Origin: Microbacterium maritypicum
GTDB lineage: Bacteria > Actinomycetota > Actinomycetes > Actinomycetales > Microbacteriaceae
DNA length: 64,000 nucleotides
Assembly (NCBI RefSeq): GCF_008868125.1
Contig: NZ_WAAQ01000001.1
Location: 744,001 to 808,000 of the forward strand
Direction of reading: 5' to 3'
Shown here: positions 28,998 to 38,281 of the stretch, in pieces
Numbering within the stretch: the first letter of the stretch is position 1
Layout of the letters: every line of letters starts with the position of its first letter
Position numbers and translations under genes: made by a program
Notes under the pieces: model-generated
What the model was told of the DNA's origin: nothing
Seen by the model: only the letters and a program-made list of their open reading frames with translations
Databases searched by the model: none

Positions 28998-29288
28998 ATG
29001 ACGGATCCCGCACTCGCACCACGCAATGCGTTCGTCGGTGTGCTCGTCGTCTGGGCCACGGCCTTCCTCGCCACCGTCGCCATCGGCATCTTCGTGCCGG
29101 AGGAATGGCGTGTGCCCTGGCTGCTCGTCGGGTTCGGAGGCGTCGTACTGCTCTCCTTCGCGGTGCAGCTCTGGTACGGGCGCACCCAGGGCTTCATCTT
29201 CCGCGTTTCCGGAAGCGTCATCGGCGCTCTGCTGCTGATGGGCATCATCTCCGTCGGTTTCGGCCTCGCGGCACTGATCCCCTCCTGA
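28998..29288 (+). CDS. Small three-helix membrane protein
   Basis: A 96-residue hydrophobic protein with three predicted helices, roughly 12-31 (FVGVLVVWATAFLATVAIGIF), 40-58 (WLLVGFGGVVLLSFAVQLW) and 68-93 (VSGSVIGALLLMGIISVGFG). Its start has GGAG five bases upstream. It is divergent from glnR across 65 bases. Genes of this kind are conserved next to glnR and FABP in related genomes as I recall, but the function is unknown. Confidence 0.7.
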   Translation: MTDPALAPRNAFVGVLVVWATAFLATVAIGIFVPEEWRVPWLLVGFGGVVLLSFAVQLWYGRTQGFIFRVSGSVIGALLLMGIISVGFGLAALIPS

Positions 29289-29317
29289 CACCGGCGCGGC
29301 GCGGTAAGGTGGATGAC

Positions 29318-29431
29318 ATGGACCTCATGGCGCTCGAAATCTTCTTCATCGGCCTGCTGGGCCTTGCGAGCCTCGCTATCGTCTTCGTCTCGGCAGTGGT
29401 GCTGCGCAACCTCTTCCGCGGCCAGCGCTGA
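29318..29431 (+). CDS. 37-residue single-helix membrane peptide
   Basis: Reads MDLMALEIFFIGLLGLASLA and continues with one hydrophobic helix, ending in a basic tail (RNLFRGQR). AAGGTGGAT gives a ribosome-binding site before the ATG. It lies between the three-helix membrane protein and the FABP gene in the same direction and with tight spacing, which supports translation. No function is known. Confidence 0.5.
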   Translation: MDLMALEIFFIGLLGLASLAIVFVSAVVLRNLFRGQR

Positions 29432-29438
29432 CGCGATA

Positions 29439-30041
29439 ATGCTCGAACTGCCCGTCGACCTTCCGGCCGATATCGTTCCCTTCGCGTGGCTTATCGGCGT
29501 CTGGGAGGGCACCGGCGTCATCGACTATCCGGTCGGGGATGAGCGTCTGCAGGGCGAGTTCACCCACCGGATCAGCTTCAGCCACGACGGCGGACCGTTC
29601 CTGAACTACTCCAGCACGGCCACGTTCCTCACGGAGGACGGCGCTCCCGCCGCGGCGCTCCTCGCCGAGACGGGCTTCTGGCGACTCGCGCGCCCGGCGA
29701 CGGCCGCAGATCCCGGCCCCGCGCTGCTTCCCCCGACCGCGCCCGTGCACACGCGCACGGTCGACGACGTGGAAGAGCTGCGCGCACCGAGCGGTGGGTT
29801 CCCGATCGAGGTCTCGCTCGCGCACGCCGACGGCGCTCTCGAGCTCTACCTCGGTGAGATCAACGGTCCGCGCATCGACATCGGCTCCGACGCCGTCGTA
29901 CGCAGCGCCGGTGCGAAGGTGCACACGGCATCGTCGCGCATGTACGGCCTCGTCGACGGACATCTGCTGTGGGCGTGGGACATCGCCGCGCTCGGCACCC
30001 CGCTGCGCTCGCACGCGTCGGCGCGCCTGGCCAAGGTCTGA
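29439..30041 (+). CDS. FABP-family / nitrobindin-like protein (DUF1794)
   Basis: A 200-residue beta-barrel protein. Family marks are PFAWLIGVWEGTGVIDYP near the N-terminus, FLNYSSTATFL, the ETGFWRLARP strand and the final RMYGLVDGHLLWAWDIAA. Proteins of this fold bind heme or fatty acids in a barrel; bacterial nitrobindins detoxify nitric oxide or peroxynitrite. The ligand here cannot be told. It starts 7 bases after the small membrane peptide and is followed 1 base later by the YgfZ-like gene. Confidence 0.85.
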   Translation: MLELPVDLPADIVPFAWLIGVWEGTGVIDYPVGDERLQGEFTHRISFSHDGGPFLNYSSTATFLTEDGAPAAALLAETGFWRLARPATAADPGPALLPPTAPVHTRTVDDVEELRAPSGGFPIEVSLAHADGALELYLGEINGPRIDIGSDAVVRSAGAKVHTASSRMYGLVDGHLLWAWDIAALGTPLRSHASARLAKV

Positions 30042-30042
30042 C

Positions 30043-31173
30043 GTGTCCGGCTTCAGCCAGATCGACGGCGTCGTGTCCGACGGCGACCTCATCGTGCACT
30101 TCGGAGACGCCTTCCGCGAGCAGCGGCGTCTTGCCGGTGGTTCGGCTTTCGCACCGCTCGGCGACCGCACCGTGATCGAGGTGGCGGGCCCCGAGCGGTT
30201 GACCTGGCTCGACTCGATCACGTCGCAGGCCGTGGGGCGTCTCACCCCCGGCGACAGCACAGAGCTCCTCGTGCTCGATCCACAGGGCCGCGTCGAGCAC
30301 GCGGCCGGTGTGCTCGACGACGGCGCATCCACGTGGCTCATCGTCGACGCCGACGACGCCGATGCGCTCGCCGCCTGGCTGACGCGCATGAAGTTCCGCA
30401 CCCAGGCCACGGTCGACATCCGACCCGACCTCGTGCTGGTCGGTTATGTCGAGGGCGGCTCCGTCGCATCGACGGTGACCGCTGCCGCGTCAGTTCCGAA
30501 CGGCACCGCCCTCGTCTGGGCCGACCCGTGGCAGCGGATCAGCGTCGGAGGACACCAGTACTCCGAGGTCGCCGAGCACCCCGCCGCCGACTTCGCCTGG
30601 CGCGTCGCGATCCTCGAGGAGGAGGCTGCTGACGCCCTCGCCGCATCCATCGATCGGGAGTCGCTCGCGGGCCTCCTCGCCGCGGAGGCGCTGCGCGTGG
30701 CCGCCTGGCGCCCGCGGTGGAAGACAGAGGTCGACGAGCGCTCGCTGCCGCACGAGTCCGACTGGATCCGCAGCGCGGTGCACCTGAACAAGGGCTGCTA
30801 CCGCGGGCAGGAGACCGTCGCGAAGGTGCACAACCTCGGTCACCCGCCCCGCCGTCTGGCCGCCCTCCACCTCGATGGCAGCGATGCGGTGCTGCCCGCG
30901 CCGGGTGCGCCGGTGTTCGCCGGCGACGACGAGGTCGGGCACCTGACCTCGGTGGCGCGTCATCACGAAGACGGTCCGATCGCGCTCGCGATCCTCTCTC
31001 GGCGCGCACCGATCGGCGACCTCGTGGTTCGCGCCGACGGCATCGACATCGCCGCCTCTCAGCAGGTGATCGTCCCGGCGGATGCAGGTGCGACGGCGGA
31101 TATCCCGCGCCTCACCCGGCTGTCGCGACGGCCCACGGCTCCCGACCCTCGCGGTTCCGGCGTCGAGCTCTGA
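30043..31173 (+). CDS. ygfZ: YgfZ/GcvT-like folate-binding protein
   Basis: A 376-residue protein from a GTG start at 30043. The barrel begins GDRTVIEVAGPERLTWLDSI. The defining motif KGCYRGQE is at 250-257 with the conserved cysteine C252. YgfZ proteins bind tetrahydrofolate and help repair or assemble iron-sulfur clusters, for example in the radical-SAM enzyme MiaB. It is translationally close to the FABP gene and probably co-transcribed with it. Confidence 0.85.
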   Translation: MSGFSQIDGVVSDGDLIVHFGDAFREQRRLAGGSAFAPLGDRTVIEVAGPERLTWLDSITSQAVGRLTPGDSTELLVLDPQGRVEHAAGVLDDGASTWLIVDADDADALAAWLTRMKFRTQATVDIRPDLVLVGYVEGGSVASTVTAAASVPNGTALVWADPWQRISVGGHQYSEVAEHPAADFAWRVAILEEEAADALAASIDRESLAGLLAAEALRVAAWRPRWKTEVDERSLPHESDWIRSAVHLNKGCYRGQETVAKVHNLGHPPRRLAALHLDGSDAVLPAPGAPVFAGDDEVGHLTSVARHHEDGPIALAILSRRAPIGDLVVRADGIDIAASQQVIVPADAGATADIPRLTRLSRRPTAPDPRGSGVEL

Positions 31174-31196
31174 CCCGCCCTCGGCGGCAGGACGAC

Positions 31197-32024
31197 TCAG
31201 TCCGTCAGCGGAGCGACTGCGGCCCACGGCAGCGTGAGTTCCCCCAGACGCCAACGCGTGCGTCCGCCGAGGACCGGCCAGCCCTGCGCGCGAAGAGCGG
31301 ATACGGCGGCGAGGAAGCGCTGCGTGGCTCCGAAGGTCGACAGGGGCGCCGCGCGGTCCCACTCGCGGTCGAGATCGACGAGCAGCCCGTGGATGCGTTC
31401 TCCGGTGACGTTGCGGTGGATCAGCGCCTTCGGCAATCGCTCGGCGACGATGCTCGGGCGCTCGAGGTCGGCGAGCCGGAGGGAGATCGTGAAGCGCAGC
31501 GGTGAGCCGTGCGCATCGACGTCGATCCAGCTCGAGACGCGGCCGATCTCATCACAGGTGCCCTCGAAGAGCAGCCCGTCCGGCGCCAGGCGTGAGGCCA
31601 TGCGGGACCACGCATCGGGAACGTCCTGCTCGTCGTACTGCCGCAGAACGTTCATGGCACGGATGACCGCGGCCCGGCGTCCGCCGGGAAGCGGAACCTC
31701 GAAACCGCCGCGCCCGAACGAGACCGGGAGGTCCGGGGCGAAGGGTGTCCGCTCCGCGCGCACCTCGGCGAGCTGGGCGTCGGCCGTCGCGACGCGCGCC
31801 GGATCGATCTCCAGGCCGCGCACCTCGACGTCGTCGCGCACCCGGACGAGGCGCGTCGCGAGCTCGAACGCGGTCACGCCGCTGGCTCCGTAGCCGAGAT
31901 CGACGACCAGCGGATCGGATGCTCGGCGCAGGGCGTCGCTTGCGGCGATCCAGCGATCGTTGCGTCGCAGCCGGTTGGTCCCCGTGGTGCCGCGGGTCGG
32001 CCGACCGAGGGGAGATGACGCCAT
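31197..32024 (-). CDS. Class I SAM-dependent methyltransferase
   Basis: A 275-residue protein. The SAM-binding motif appears as LVVDLGYGASGVTAFELA, with the acidic end of beta-2 as VRGLEIDPARV, and a later FEGTCDEIGR. The ATG at 32024 is chosen over the longer open frame because it starts just before the conserved RPTRGTTGTNRLRRNDRW. The substrate cannot be told from sequence. It converges on ygfZ with 23 bases between and diverges from gpmA. Confidence 0.75.
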   Translation of the reverse strand: MASSPLGRPTRGTTGTNRLRRNDRWIAASDALRRASDPLVVDLGYGASGVTAFELATRLVRVRDDVEVRGLEIDPARVATADAQLAEVRAERTPFAPDLPVSFGRGGFEVPLPGGRRAAVIRAMNVLRQYDEQDVPDAWSRMASRLAPDGLLFEGTCDEIGRVSSWIDVDAHGSPLRFTISLRLADLERPSIVAERLPKALIHRNVTGERIHGLLVDLDREWDRAAPLSTFGATQRFLAAVSALRAQGWPVLGGRTRWRLGELTLPWAAVAPLTD

Positions 32025-32082
32025 GTCTCCATCCTCCCAGCATCCGACTAGGGCTTCGGCTCCGGGCGGATAAACTGGCCGC

Positions 32083-32832
32083 ATGACTGCGACGCGCACC
32101 CTCATCCTGCTCCGCCACGGCCGGAGCGAGTGGAACGAACTGAACCTGTTCACCGGTTGGGTGGACGTCCGCCTCAACGCGCAGGGCGAGAAGGAGGCGC
32201 GCCGCGGCGGCGAGCTGCTGGCAGAGTCCGGCATCCTCCCCGACGTGCTGCACACCTCGTTGCTCAGCCGTGCGATCCAGACGGCGAACATCGCCCTCGA
32301 CGCCGCCGACCGTCTGTGGATCCCGGTGACCCGCTCCTGGCGGCTCAACGAGCGTCACTACGGTGCGCTCCAGGGCAAGGACAAGGCGCAGACCCTCGAG
32401 GAGTTCGGCCCCGAGCAGTTCCAGCTGTGGCGCCGCTCGTTCGACGTGCCGCCGCCCGTGCTCGACGACGAGAGCGAGTTCAGCCAGGTGAACGACGTCC
32501 GCTACGCGGGCATCGACGGCGAGGTGCCGCGCACCGAGTCGCTCAAGCTCGTCATCGACCGTCTGCTGCCGTACTGGGAGAGCGCGATCGTCCCCGACCT
32601 CGAGGCCGGGAAGACCGTGCTCGTCACGGCGCACGGCAACTCGCTGCGTGGCCTGGTGAAGCACCTCGAGGGCATCAGCGACGACGACATCGCCGAGCTG
32701 AACATCCCCACCGGCATCCCGCTGGTCTACGAGCTGGACGAGAACAACGTTCCCACCGGCCCAGGACGCTACCTCGACCCGGAGGCTGCGGCCGCCGGTG
32801 CCGCAGCGGTCGCGGCCCAGGGCAAGAAGTAG
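32083..32832 (+). CDS. gpmA: 2,3-bisphosphoglycerate-dependent phosphoglycerate mutase
   Basis: A 249-residue glycolytic enzyme interconverting 3- and 2-phosphoglycerate. The phosphohistidine motif [17 protein letters not shown] has the catalytic H12, with [17 protein letters not shown] and the second histidine region [17 protein letters not shown]. Length is normal for the dimeric cofactor-dependent class. In mycobacteria the gene is also next to senX3-regX3, as here. A perfect terminator hairpin follows. Confidence 0.97.
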   Translation: MTATRTLILLRHGRSEWNELNLFTGWVDVRLNAQGEKEARRGGELLAESGILPDVLHTSLLSRAIQTANIALDAADRLWIPVTRSWRLNERHYGALQGKDKAQTLEEFGPEQFQLWRRSFDVPPPVLDDESEFSQVNDVRYAGIDGEVPRTESLKLVIDRLLPYWESAIVPDLEAGKTVLVTAHGNSLRGLVKHLEGISDDDIAELNIPTGIPLVYELDENNVPTGPGRYLDPEAAAAGAAAVAAQGKK

Positions 32833-32850
32833 GAGCCTCCGCTCCTCACG

Positions 32851-32886
32851 CAGAAGCCCCCGATGCGAAGGCATCGGGGGCTTCTG
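32851..32886. terminator. Bidirectional terminator between gpmA and phoU
   Basis: 16-base arms 32851-32866 (cagaagcccccgatgc) and 32871-32886 are perfect reverse complements around the loop gaag. It lies between the converging genes. Confidence 0.85.
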
Positions 32887-32903
32887 CGTTGCCGTGGGTG
32901 CGA

Positions 32904-33614
32904 TCAGGCGTGGCCGAACTCCTGCTGGCCGAGCTCCTGCTGCTCGACGGCGAGGGGGATGTCCTCCTCGTCGACCGCCCAGTCGCCGGTGGCGAGATAG
33001 ACGACCTTCTTCGCGACGGCGACCGCGTGGTCGGCGAAGCGCTCGTGGTACCGGCTGGCGAGCGTGGCGTCGACGGTCGCCGTCGCCTCACCCTTCCAGT
33101 TGTCGCTGAGCACCTTCTCGAAGACGGTGGCGTGCAGTTCGTCGACATCGTCGTCCGCGTTGCGGATGGCGTCGGCGAAGCGCAGATCCTGGGTGCGCAG
33201 CAGCTCGGAGAGCGTGCGGGCCACCTCGACGTCGAGCTCGCCCATCTTCACAAAGGTGCCCTTGAGGCCCTTCGGGATGGCGCGCTCGGGGAAGCGGAGG
33301 CGGGCGAGCTGGGCGATGTGCTCCGACATGTCGCCCATGCGCTCGAGCGAGGCGCTCACACGCAGAGCGGTCACGACGATGCGCAGATCGCGCGCGACCG
33401 GCTGCTGGCGGGCGAGGATCTCGATCGCCTGCTCATCGAGGGCGACGGCCAGCTCGTCGATCTTGGCGTCATCGGCGATGACCTCCTCGGCCAGTGCCAC
33501 ATCGCTCGTGGCGAATGCCCTGGTGGCCTTGTCGATCGAGACCGTGACGAGGTCGGCGATCTCGACGAGGCGGTTCTGAAGGTCCTCGAGGGACTGGTGG
33601 AAGACTTCGCGCAT
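32904..33614 (-). CDS. phoU: Phosphate system regulator PhoU
   Basis: A 236-residue all-helical protein with two PhoU repeats. Marks are MREVFHQSLEDLQNRL, then ALRVSASLERMGDMSEHIA in the first repeat and RYHERFADHAVAVAKKVVYL in the second, each with the metal-binding E-RxxDH-type helix. PhoU links the Pst transporter to the SenX3/PhoR kinase and damps the response under high phosphate. The ATG 33614 is preferred; the frame continues to 33626. It is divergent from senX3 across a region with a PHO box. Confidence 0.95.
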   Translation of the reverse strand: MREVFHQSLEDLQNRLVEIADLVTVSIDKATRAFATSDVALAEEVIADDAKIDELAVALDEQAIEILARQQPVARDLRIVVTALRVSASLERMGDMSEHIAQLARLRFPERAIPKGLKGTFVKMGELDVEVARTLSELLRTQDLRFADAIRNADDDVDELHATVFEKVLSDNWKGEATATVDATLASRYHERFADHAVAVAKKVVYLATGDWAVDEEDIPLAVEQQELGQQEFGHA

Positions 33615-33729
33615 GTTGGGGCGCAACCTTTCATTCGGATCTCGGCTGTGTCAGCGCGAGACGGCGGGTCGTCCGCACGAGAGCAGGTCTGTGCTCCCGC
33701 ACAAGCCCGAAGCGATTGTCTGCTTCGAA

Positions 33730-33758
33730 GGTTAACGAACGGTGCCCAGCACGTGAAT
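33730..33758. promoter_or_regulatory. PHO box between phoU and senX3
   Basis: Three words spaced exactly 11 bases apart: ggttaac (33730-33736), ggtgccc (33741-33747) and cgtgaat (33752-33758). This is the PHO-box layout, with partial matches to GTTCACC on the minus strand. The location between the divergent phoU and senX3-regX3 matches the autoregulated region known in Streptomyces. Confidence 0.6.
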
Positions 33759-33830
33759 AGTACTTCTCCTGTTCCCGCCAGGGCGCGGAAACCCGCCGGA
33801 CGGACGGTGAACGCACTCTACGCTTATGTC

Positions 33831-35054
33831 ATGACCTTGCCGCAGCTCGCGCTGTCTTCGCTCGCCATCGGGCTTGTGATCGGCGTCGGCCTCTCCCTGC
33901 TCGTCGTGTGGGCATACCGGGCGCGGGCCCGCGTGCAGGAGGAGACATCGCTGGCGATTCCCGCCGGCATCACCGATGTCCTGCACAGCATGGACGATGC
34001 CGCGGCGATCGTCGACACCTCCGGTCTGGTACTCGCCTCCTCGCAAGCGGCGACCCGGTTCGGGATCGATGTCGGCTCGACGCTCGACAACCCGGAGCTG
34101 CGCCAGCTCGTGCGCGGCGTCAGGGAGGCCGGCGGCACAGCCACCGAGTCGATGCGCCTCACCCGAGGGGGTCTGAGCCTCGACCCCCGCCTGGTCTCGG
34201 CCCGTGCCAGCGTGATCGGCACGCGTCTGGTGCTGCTGATCATCCGCGACGTCACGGAGCAGGAGCGGCTCGATCAGATGCGTCGTGACTTCGTGGCGAA
34301 CACGAGCCACGAGCTCAAGACGCCCGTGGGCGCGGTGAGTCTTCTCGCCGAGGCCATCGAGTCCGCGGCCGACGATCCCGCCCAGGTGCGCATCTTCGCC
34401 GCGCGCATCTCCGCGGAGGCGGGGCGGCTCGGACAGCTCACCGGGCGCATCATGAGCCTGTCCCGGCTCCAGGCCGAGGACGGTCTGACGAAGGTCGGCC
34501 CGGTCGCGATCGACGAGGTGATCGCCTCCTCGATCGAGGCTCACGTCGTGCAGGCCGATTCCGCAGGGGTCGAGCTCACCAGGGGAGGGGACCGTGGCGT
34601 CTTCGTGCGCGGCGACGCCCAGATCCTGATCGAGGCGGTCGGAAACCTGATCGCCAATGCGATCGTCTATTCGCCCCGCGGCTCCCGCGTCGGAGTCGGC
34701 GTCCGCGCGGAGGACGGCGTGGTCGAGATCGCGGTGTCCGACCAGGGGATCGGCATTGCAGAAGCCGATCGCGAGCGCATCTTCGAGCGGTTCTACCGGG
34801 CCGATGAGGCCCGTTCGCGGCGCACCGGAGGGACCGGCCTCGGGCTCTCCATCGTCAAGCACGCCACCCAGCGGCACGGCGGCGAGGTGCGGCTGTGGTC
34901 GCGTCCGGGCCGCGGATCCACGTTCACGATCCGTCTTCCCCGGATCGATGCCCCCGACAACCTCGACACGGGCAAGAAGAGCAAGAAGAAGCGCGCGCGC
35001 AAAGCGGCCAAGTCCGCCGCATCCGCGCGCGTTCGAAACGGAGAGAGAGCATGA
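33831..35054 (+). CDS. senX3: Phosphate-responsive sensor histidine kinase SenX3/PhoR
   Basis: A 407-residue kinase. A single N-terminal helix (~8-28) is followed by a PAS-like region (~45-140), the HisKA motif with H160 in NTSHELKTPVG, the N-box GNLIANAI (271-278) and ATP lid motifs DQGIG (304-308) and GGTGLGL (333-339). A basic Lys/Arg/Ala tail of ~35 residues is unusual. It phosphorylates RegX3 when phosphate is low. The ATG 33831 has no clear ribosome-binding site, so a leaderless start is possible. Its stop overlaps the regX3 start (ATGA). Confidence 0.93.
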   Translation: MTLPQLALSSLAIGLVIGVGLSLLVVWAYRARARVQEETSLAIPAGITDVLHSMDDAAAIVDTSGLVLASSQAATRFGIDVGSTLDNPELRQLVRGVREAGGTATESMRLTRGGLSLDPRLVSARASVIGTRLVLLIIRDVTEQERLDQMRRDFVANTSHELKTPVGAVSLLAEAIESAADDPAQVRIFAARISAEAGRLGQLTGRIMSLSRLQAEDGLTKVGPVAIDEVIASSIEAHVVQADSAGVELTRGGDRGVFVRGDAQILIEAVGNLIANAIVYSPRGSRVGVGVRAEDGVVEIAVSDQGIGIAEADRERIFERFYRADEARSRRTGGTGLGLSIVKHATQRHGGEVRLWSRPGRGSTFTIRLPRIDAPDNLDTGKKSKKKRARKAAKSAASARVRNGERA

Positions 35055-35734
35055 CCCGAATCCTTCTCGTCGAAGACGAGCCCGACCTCGCCGACCCGCT
35101 CGCGTACCTGCTCCGGCGTGAGGGCTACGAGGTGGAGATCGCGGAGGACGGCCCCGGAGCGCTCGCGGCCTTCCGGGAGCGCGGGGCCGACATCGTGCTG
35201 CTCGACCTGATGCTTCCCGGCATGCCGGGAACAGAGGTGTGCAGGCAGATCCGGTCGACCTCCGCCGTTCCCATCATCATGCTCACGGCCAAGGACTCCG
35301 AGGTCGACATCGTGGTGGGCCTCGAACTCGGAGCCGACGACTACATCACGAAGCCCTACTCGTCCCGGGAGCTGCTCGCCCGCATGCGTGCTGTGCTGCG
35401 CCGGGTCGTGCAGGCGGACAGCGAGCTCGACGAGCGCGTGCTCGACGGCGGACGGGTCTCGCTCGACATCGATCGGCACACCGTCTCCGTGGCCGGAGCC
35501 CAGATCAACATGCCGCTGAAGGAGTTCGAGCTGCTCGAGGTGCTGATGCGCAACTCCGGGCGCGTACTGACCCGCGGCCAGCTCATCGACCGGGTCTGGG
35601 GGAGCGACTACTTCGGCGACACCAAGACGCTCGATGTGCACATCAAGCGGATCCGCTCGCGCATCGAGGAGAACCCGAGCGAGCCGGTGATGCTCGTCAC
35701 TGTGCGCGGTCTGGGATACCGCTTCGAAGGCTGA
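35051..35734 (+). CDS. regX3: Phosphate-response regulator RegX3/PhoP
   Basis: A 227-residue OmpR-family regulator. The receiver domain has E8/D9, phosphoacceptor D52, T79 and K101 (TKPYSSREL). The winged helix has NMPLKEFELLEVLMRN, LTRGQLIDRVWGSDYFGDTKT and LDVHIKRIRSRIEENP. It should bind the 11-base PHO repeats before pstS, ppk and in its own upstream region. It is co-transcribed with senX3, with a strong terminator after it. Confidence 0.95.
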   Translation: MTRILLVEDEPDLADPLAYLLRREGYEVEIAEDGPGALAAFRERGADIVLLDLMLPGMPGTEVCRQIRSTSAVPIIMLTAKDSEVDIVVGLELGADDYITKPYSSRELLARMRAVLRRVVQADSELDERVLDGGRVSLDIDRHTVSVAGAQINMPLKEFELLEVLMRNSGRVLTRGQLIDRVWGSDYFGDTKTLDVHIKRIRSRIEENPSEPVMLVTVRGLGYRFEG

Positions 35735-35768
35735 TCTCCCGGCGGGACGGAGAGCCCGTCGAGACAGC

Positions 35769-35802
35769 GAAGAGGCCGGCGCCCCTGGGCGCCGGCCTCT
35801 TC
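35769..35802. terminator. Terminator after regX3
   Basis: 15-base arms 35769-35783 (gaagaggccggcgcc) and 35788-35802 are perfect reverse complements. It lies between the converging regX3 and the lipoprotein gene, and gtcttcgt follows on the plus strand. Confidence 0.8.
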
Positions 35803-35821
35803 GTCTTCGTGCTCTGAGGTG

Positions 35822-36355
35822 TCAGTTGCTGGGGGCCGGAGCCGCCGTGTCGGTGGGCTTCGGCGTCGGCGTCGAAGGGGCCGTCTTCTCCGAGGGGGCG
35901 AGGTCCGAGTAGTAGGGGAGCGTTCCGTCGAGCACGGGAACCTCCGTCTTGACCCCGGTGGAGTCGCCGGACTGGAAGTGCATCTCCACCGTCGCGCCCG
36001 GCTTGGTGTCGAGGCCGACGATGCGCAGCGGTTCGGCACCGGCGCCCAGGCTCACCGTGTCGCCGGCGGGGACGGTGACGACGAGCGGGTCGACGCCCGC
36101 GACCGTGATCGTGAGAGTCGCCTTCTCATCGGTGGGGTTGACGAACGCCGCGATGAGATTGCCCACAGAGCCGTCTTCGGTGGCCACCACGAGGGCGTTG
36201 CGCACGTCGATCGGGCCGTCGGCGTCGGAGACGTTCACGCCGTCGGATGCGGCGTACTCGGTCTTGGTGGACTGTGGGGTGATGAACGTGCACCCGGTCG
36301 CGCCGAGCAGAACGAGGGCGCTGAGGGCTGCAGACGCAACAAGGCGCGATTTCAT
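35822..36355 (-). CDS. LpqE-like lipoprotein
   Basis: A 177-residue lipoprotein: signal MKSRLVASAALSALVLLGAT followed by the lipobox cysteine. The mature part is a small beta-rich domain with NALVVATEDGSVGNLIAAFVN and VTVPAGDTVSLG, then a Pro/Thr/Ala-rich tail. Sequence type and position, divergent from carD, match mycobacterial lpqE, which also sits beside carD. Similar copper-chaperone-like folds exist, but metal-binding residues are not evident. Function is unknown. Confidence 0.75.
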   Translation of the reverse strand: MKSRLVASAALSALVLLGATGCTFITPQSTKTEYAASDGVNVSDADGPIDVRNALVVATEDGSVGNLIAAFVNPTDEKATLTITVAGVDPLVVTVPAGDTVSLGAGAEPLRIVGLDTKPGATVEMHFQSGDSTGVKTEVPVLDGTLPYYSDLAPSEKTAPSTPTPKPTDTAAPAPSN

Positions 36356-36492
36356 GGGTCCTCCTGAGGTCCGGCGGGGATATCCGCATCCATTCTATGC
36401 GTAAGTCGTGAGGCCTCCTGCGGCACCGGGGGCGCGAACCTTAGCGCATGTCCCCTGTGGTATCCTTGAGGTTGCCGAAAGGACACGTTTTT

Positions 36493-36975
36493 ATGCTTTT
36501 TGAGGTTGGCGAGACCGTCGTCTATCCCCACCATGGCGCTGCGACCATCATCGAGGTCAAGGAGCGCATCATCAAGGGTGAGGCGAAGAAATACCTGAAG
36601 CTCAACGTCACCCAGGGTGATCTCATCATTGAGGTCCCCGCGGAGAATGTCGACCTGGTCGGCGTGCGTGACGTCATCGGCAAGGAAGGCCTCGATCATG
36701 TTTTCGAGGTGCTGCGAGCACCCTTCACGGAAGAACCCACGAACTGGTCGCGCCGGTACAAGGCGAACCTCGAGAAGCTCGCCTCCGGCGATGTGATCAA
36801 GGTGAGCGAGGTCGTACGCGATCTGTGGCGTCGCGATCAGGACCGCGGCCTCTCCGCGGGCGAGAAGCGCATGCTGGCGAAGGCTCGTCAGATCCTCATC
36901 TCCGAGCTCGCGCTCGCCGAGAAGACCGACGAGGACAAGGCGGGCGCACTGCTCGACGAGGTCCTCGCTTCCTGA
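36493..36975 (+). CDS. carD: CarD-type RNA polymerase-binding transcription regulator
   Basis: A 160-residue regulator that binds the RNA polymerase beta subunit and stabilises open complexes, notably at rRNA promoters. It starts [19 protein letters not shown] with a Tudor-like interaction domain. The C-terminal helical part with [17 protein letters not shown] and [20 protein letters not shown] contacts upstream DNA. The ATG at 36493 is preferred because the protein then starts at the family N-terminus, with GAAAGGA upstream. It is essential in mycobacteria. Confidence 0.97.
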   Translation: MLFEVGETVVYPHHGAATIIEVKERIIKGEAKKYLKLNVTQGDLIIEVPAENVDLVGVRDVIGKEGLDHVFEVLRAPFTEEPTNWSRRYKANLEKLASGDVIKVSEVVRDLWRRDQDRGLSAGEKRMLAKARQILISELALAEKTDEDKAGALLDEVLAS

Positions 36976-36984
36976 GCTCTTTTC

Positions 36985-37024
36985 ACGACGAAAGGCGGGT
37001 GCTTCGGCATCCGCCTTTCGTCGT
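36985..37024 (+). terminator. Terminator after carD
   Basis: 14-base arms 36985-36998 (acgacgaaaggcgg) and 37011-37024 pair perfectly. The stem continues inward with one G-U pair to a ttcg tetraloop. It separates carD from ispDF. Confidence 0.75.
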
Positions 37025-37045
37025 CTTCGCCGGTAACGTGATGCT

Positions 37046-38281
37046 GTGACCATCCTCCCTGTCCCGCGTTCAGCGATCATCGTCGTGGCTGCAGGCTCCG
37101 GCACGCGTCTGGGTGCCGAAGCTCCGAAGGCCTTCGTCGGCATCGACGCCCGTTCCGTCCTCCGCCACGCGCTCGACGGCGTCTTCGCCGCATCGCCTGC
37201 GCAGGTCGTCGTCGTCGCCCCCGATGGATGGGAGGGCGACGCCGAGACGGAACTGCGCGCCGCGGCCGGCGACCGGGCTGATCTCGGTCGTGTGGTCACC
37301 GGTGGTGCGACCAGGCAGCAGTCGGTGGCGGCAGGTCTCGCCGCGCTCTGGGGAGACGTCGAGATCGTGCTGGTGCACGATGCGGCGCGCGCGCTCACCC
37401 CTCCGTCGCAGATCGACGCCGTCACCGCTGCAGTGACAGCAGAGCACGGCATCATCCCGGCCCTGCCCGTCGTCGACACGCTCAAGAAGGTCGTGGACGG
37501 GGCCGTCGTCGGGGCCGTCGACCGCTCTGAGCTCGCTGCGGCGCAGACGCCGCAGGGGTTTCCGAGGGGCCCGCTCGAGGCGGCGTACGCTGCCGCCGGC
37601 GACAGCGGGATCGAGTACACCGATGATGCGGCCCTGTTCTCGGCGGCCGGCCACCCCGTGCGGTACATCGCCGGTTCGGAACGCGCCTTCAAGATCACCA
37701 CGCCCGCTGACCTCCAGCGCGCCCGCCACCTGCTGGGTGCGAGCGTCGCGGCGACCGGCACCCCCCGGGTGGGCATCGGCACGGACGTCCACGCCTTCGG
37801 GGGCGAGGGGAACCTGTGGCTCGCCGGCCTCGAGTGGCCGGGGGAGCGGCCCCTCTCCGGTCATTCGGACGGAGACGCCGTCGCCCATGCGATCGTCGAC
37901 GCGCTGCTGGGTGCCGCGGGGCTCGGTGACATCGGAGAGCACTTCGGCACCTCCCACCCCGAGTACGCCGGCGCGCATGCGGACGTCTTCCTCGCTCGCA
38001 CCCGGGAGCTGCTGGCCGAAGCCGGGTTCGAGATCGGCAATGTCTCGGTGCAGTTCCAGGGCAATCGACCGCGCTTCAGCCCGCGGCGGGCCGAGGCCGA
38101 AGGGGTTCTGTCCGCCGTCCTGGGCGCTCCGGTGTCCGTGACGGCGACGACCACGGACGGGCTCGGGTTCCCCGGCAGGGGAGAGGGCATCGCGGTGACG
38201 GCCATCGCGTCGGTGGTTCCCGGCGTTCATCGTCATCTGAAGGCGGGCGCTCAGCCGTCCCCGAGTAGGCTTGAGCGGTGA
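37046..38281 (+). CDS. ispDF: Bifunctional IspD-IspF isoprenoid enzyme
   Basis: A 411-residue fusion of two MEP-pathway enzymes, from a GTG start. Residues ~8-230 are IspD (CDP-methylerythritol synthase), with the nucleotide loop AAGSGTRLG and a [13 protein letters not shown] segment. Residues ~240-400 are IspF (MECDP synthase), with metal ligands D247, H249 (GTDVHAF) and H281 in [11 protein letters not shown]. In mycobacteria the two are separate neighbours; here they are joined by a short linker. The cysS start overlaps its stop (GTGA). Confidence 0.95.
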   Translation: MTILPVPRSAIIVVAAGSGTRLGAEAPKAFVGIDARSVLRHALDGVFAASPAQVVVVAPDGWEGDAETELRAAAGDRADLGRVVTGGATRQQSVAAGLAALWGDVEIVLVHDAARALTPPSQIDAVTAAVTAEHGIIPALPVVDTLKKVVDGAVVGAVDRSELAAAQTPQGFPRGPLEAAYAAAGDSGIEYTDDAALFSAAGHPVRYIAGSERAFKITTPADLQRARHLLGASVAATGTPRVGIGTDVHAFGGEGNLWLAGLEWPGERPLSGHSDGDAVAHAIVDALLGAAGLGDIGEHFGTSHPEYAGAHADVFLARTRELLAEAGFEIGNVSVQFQGNRPRFSPRRAEAEGVLSAVLGAPVSVTATTTDGLGFPGRGEGIAVTAIASVVPGVHRHLKAGAQPSPSRLER

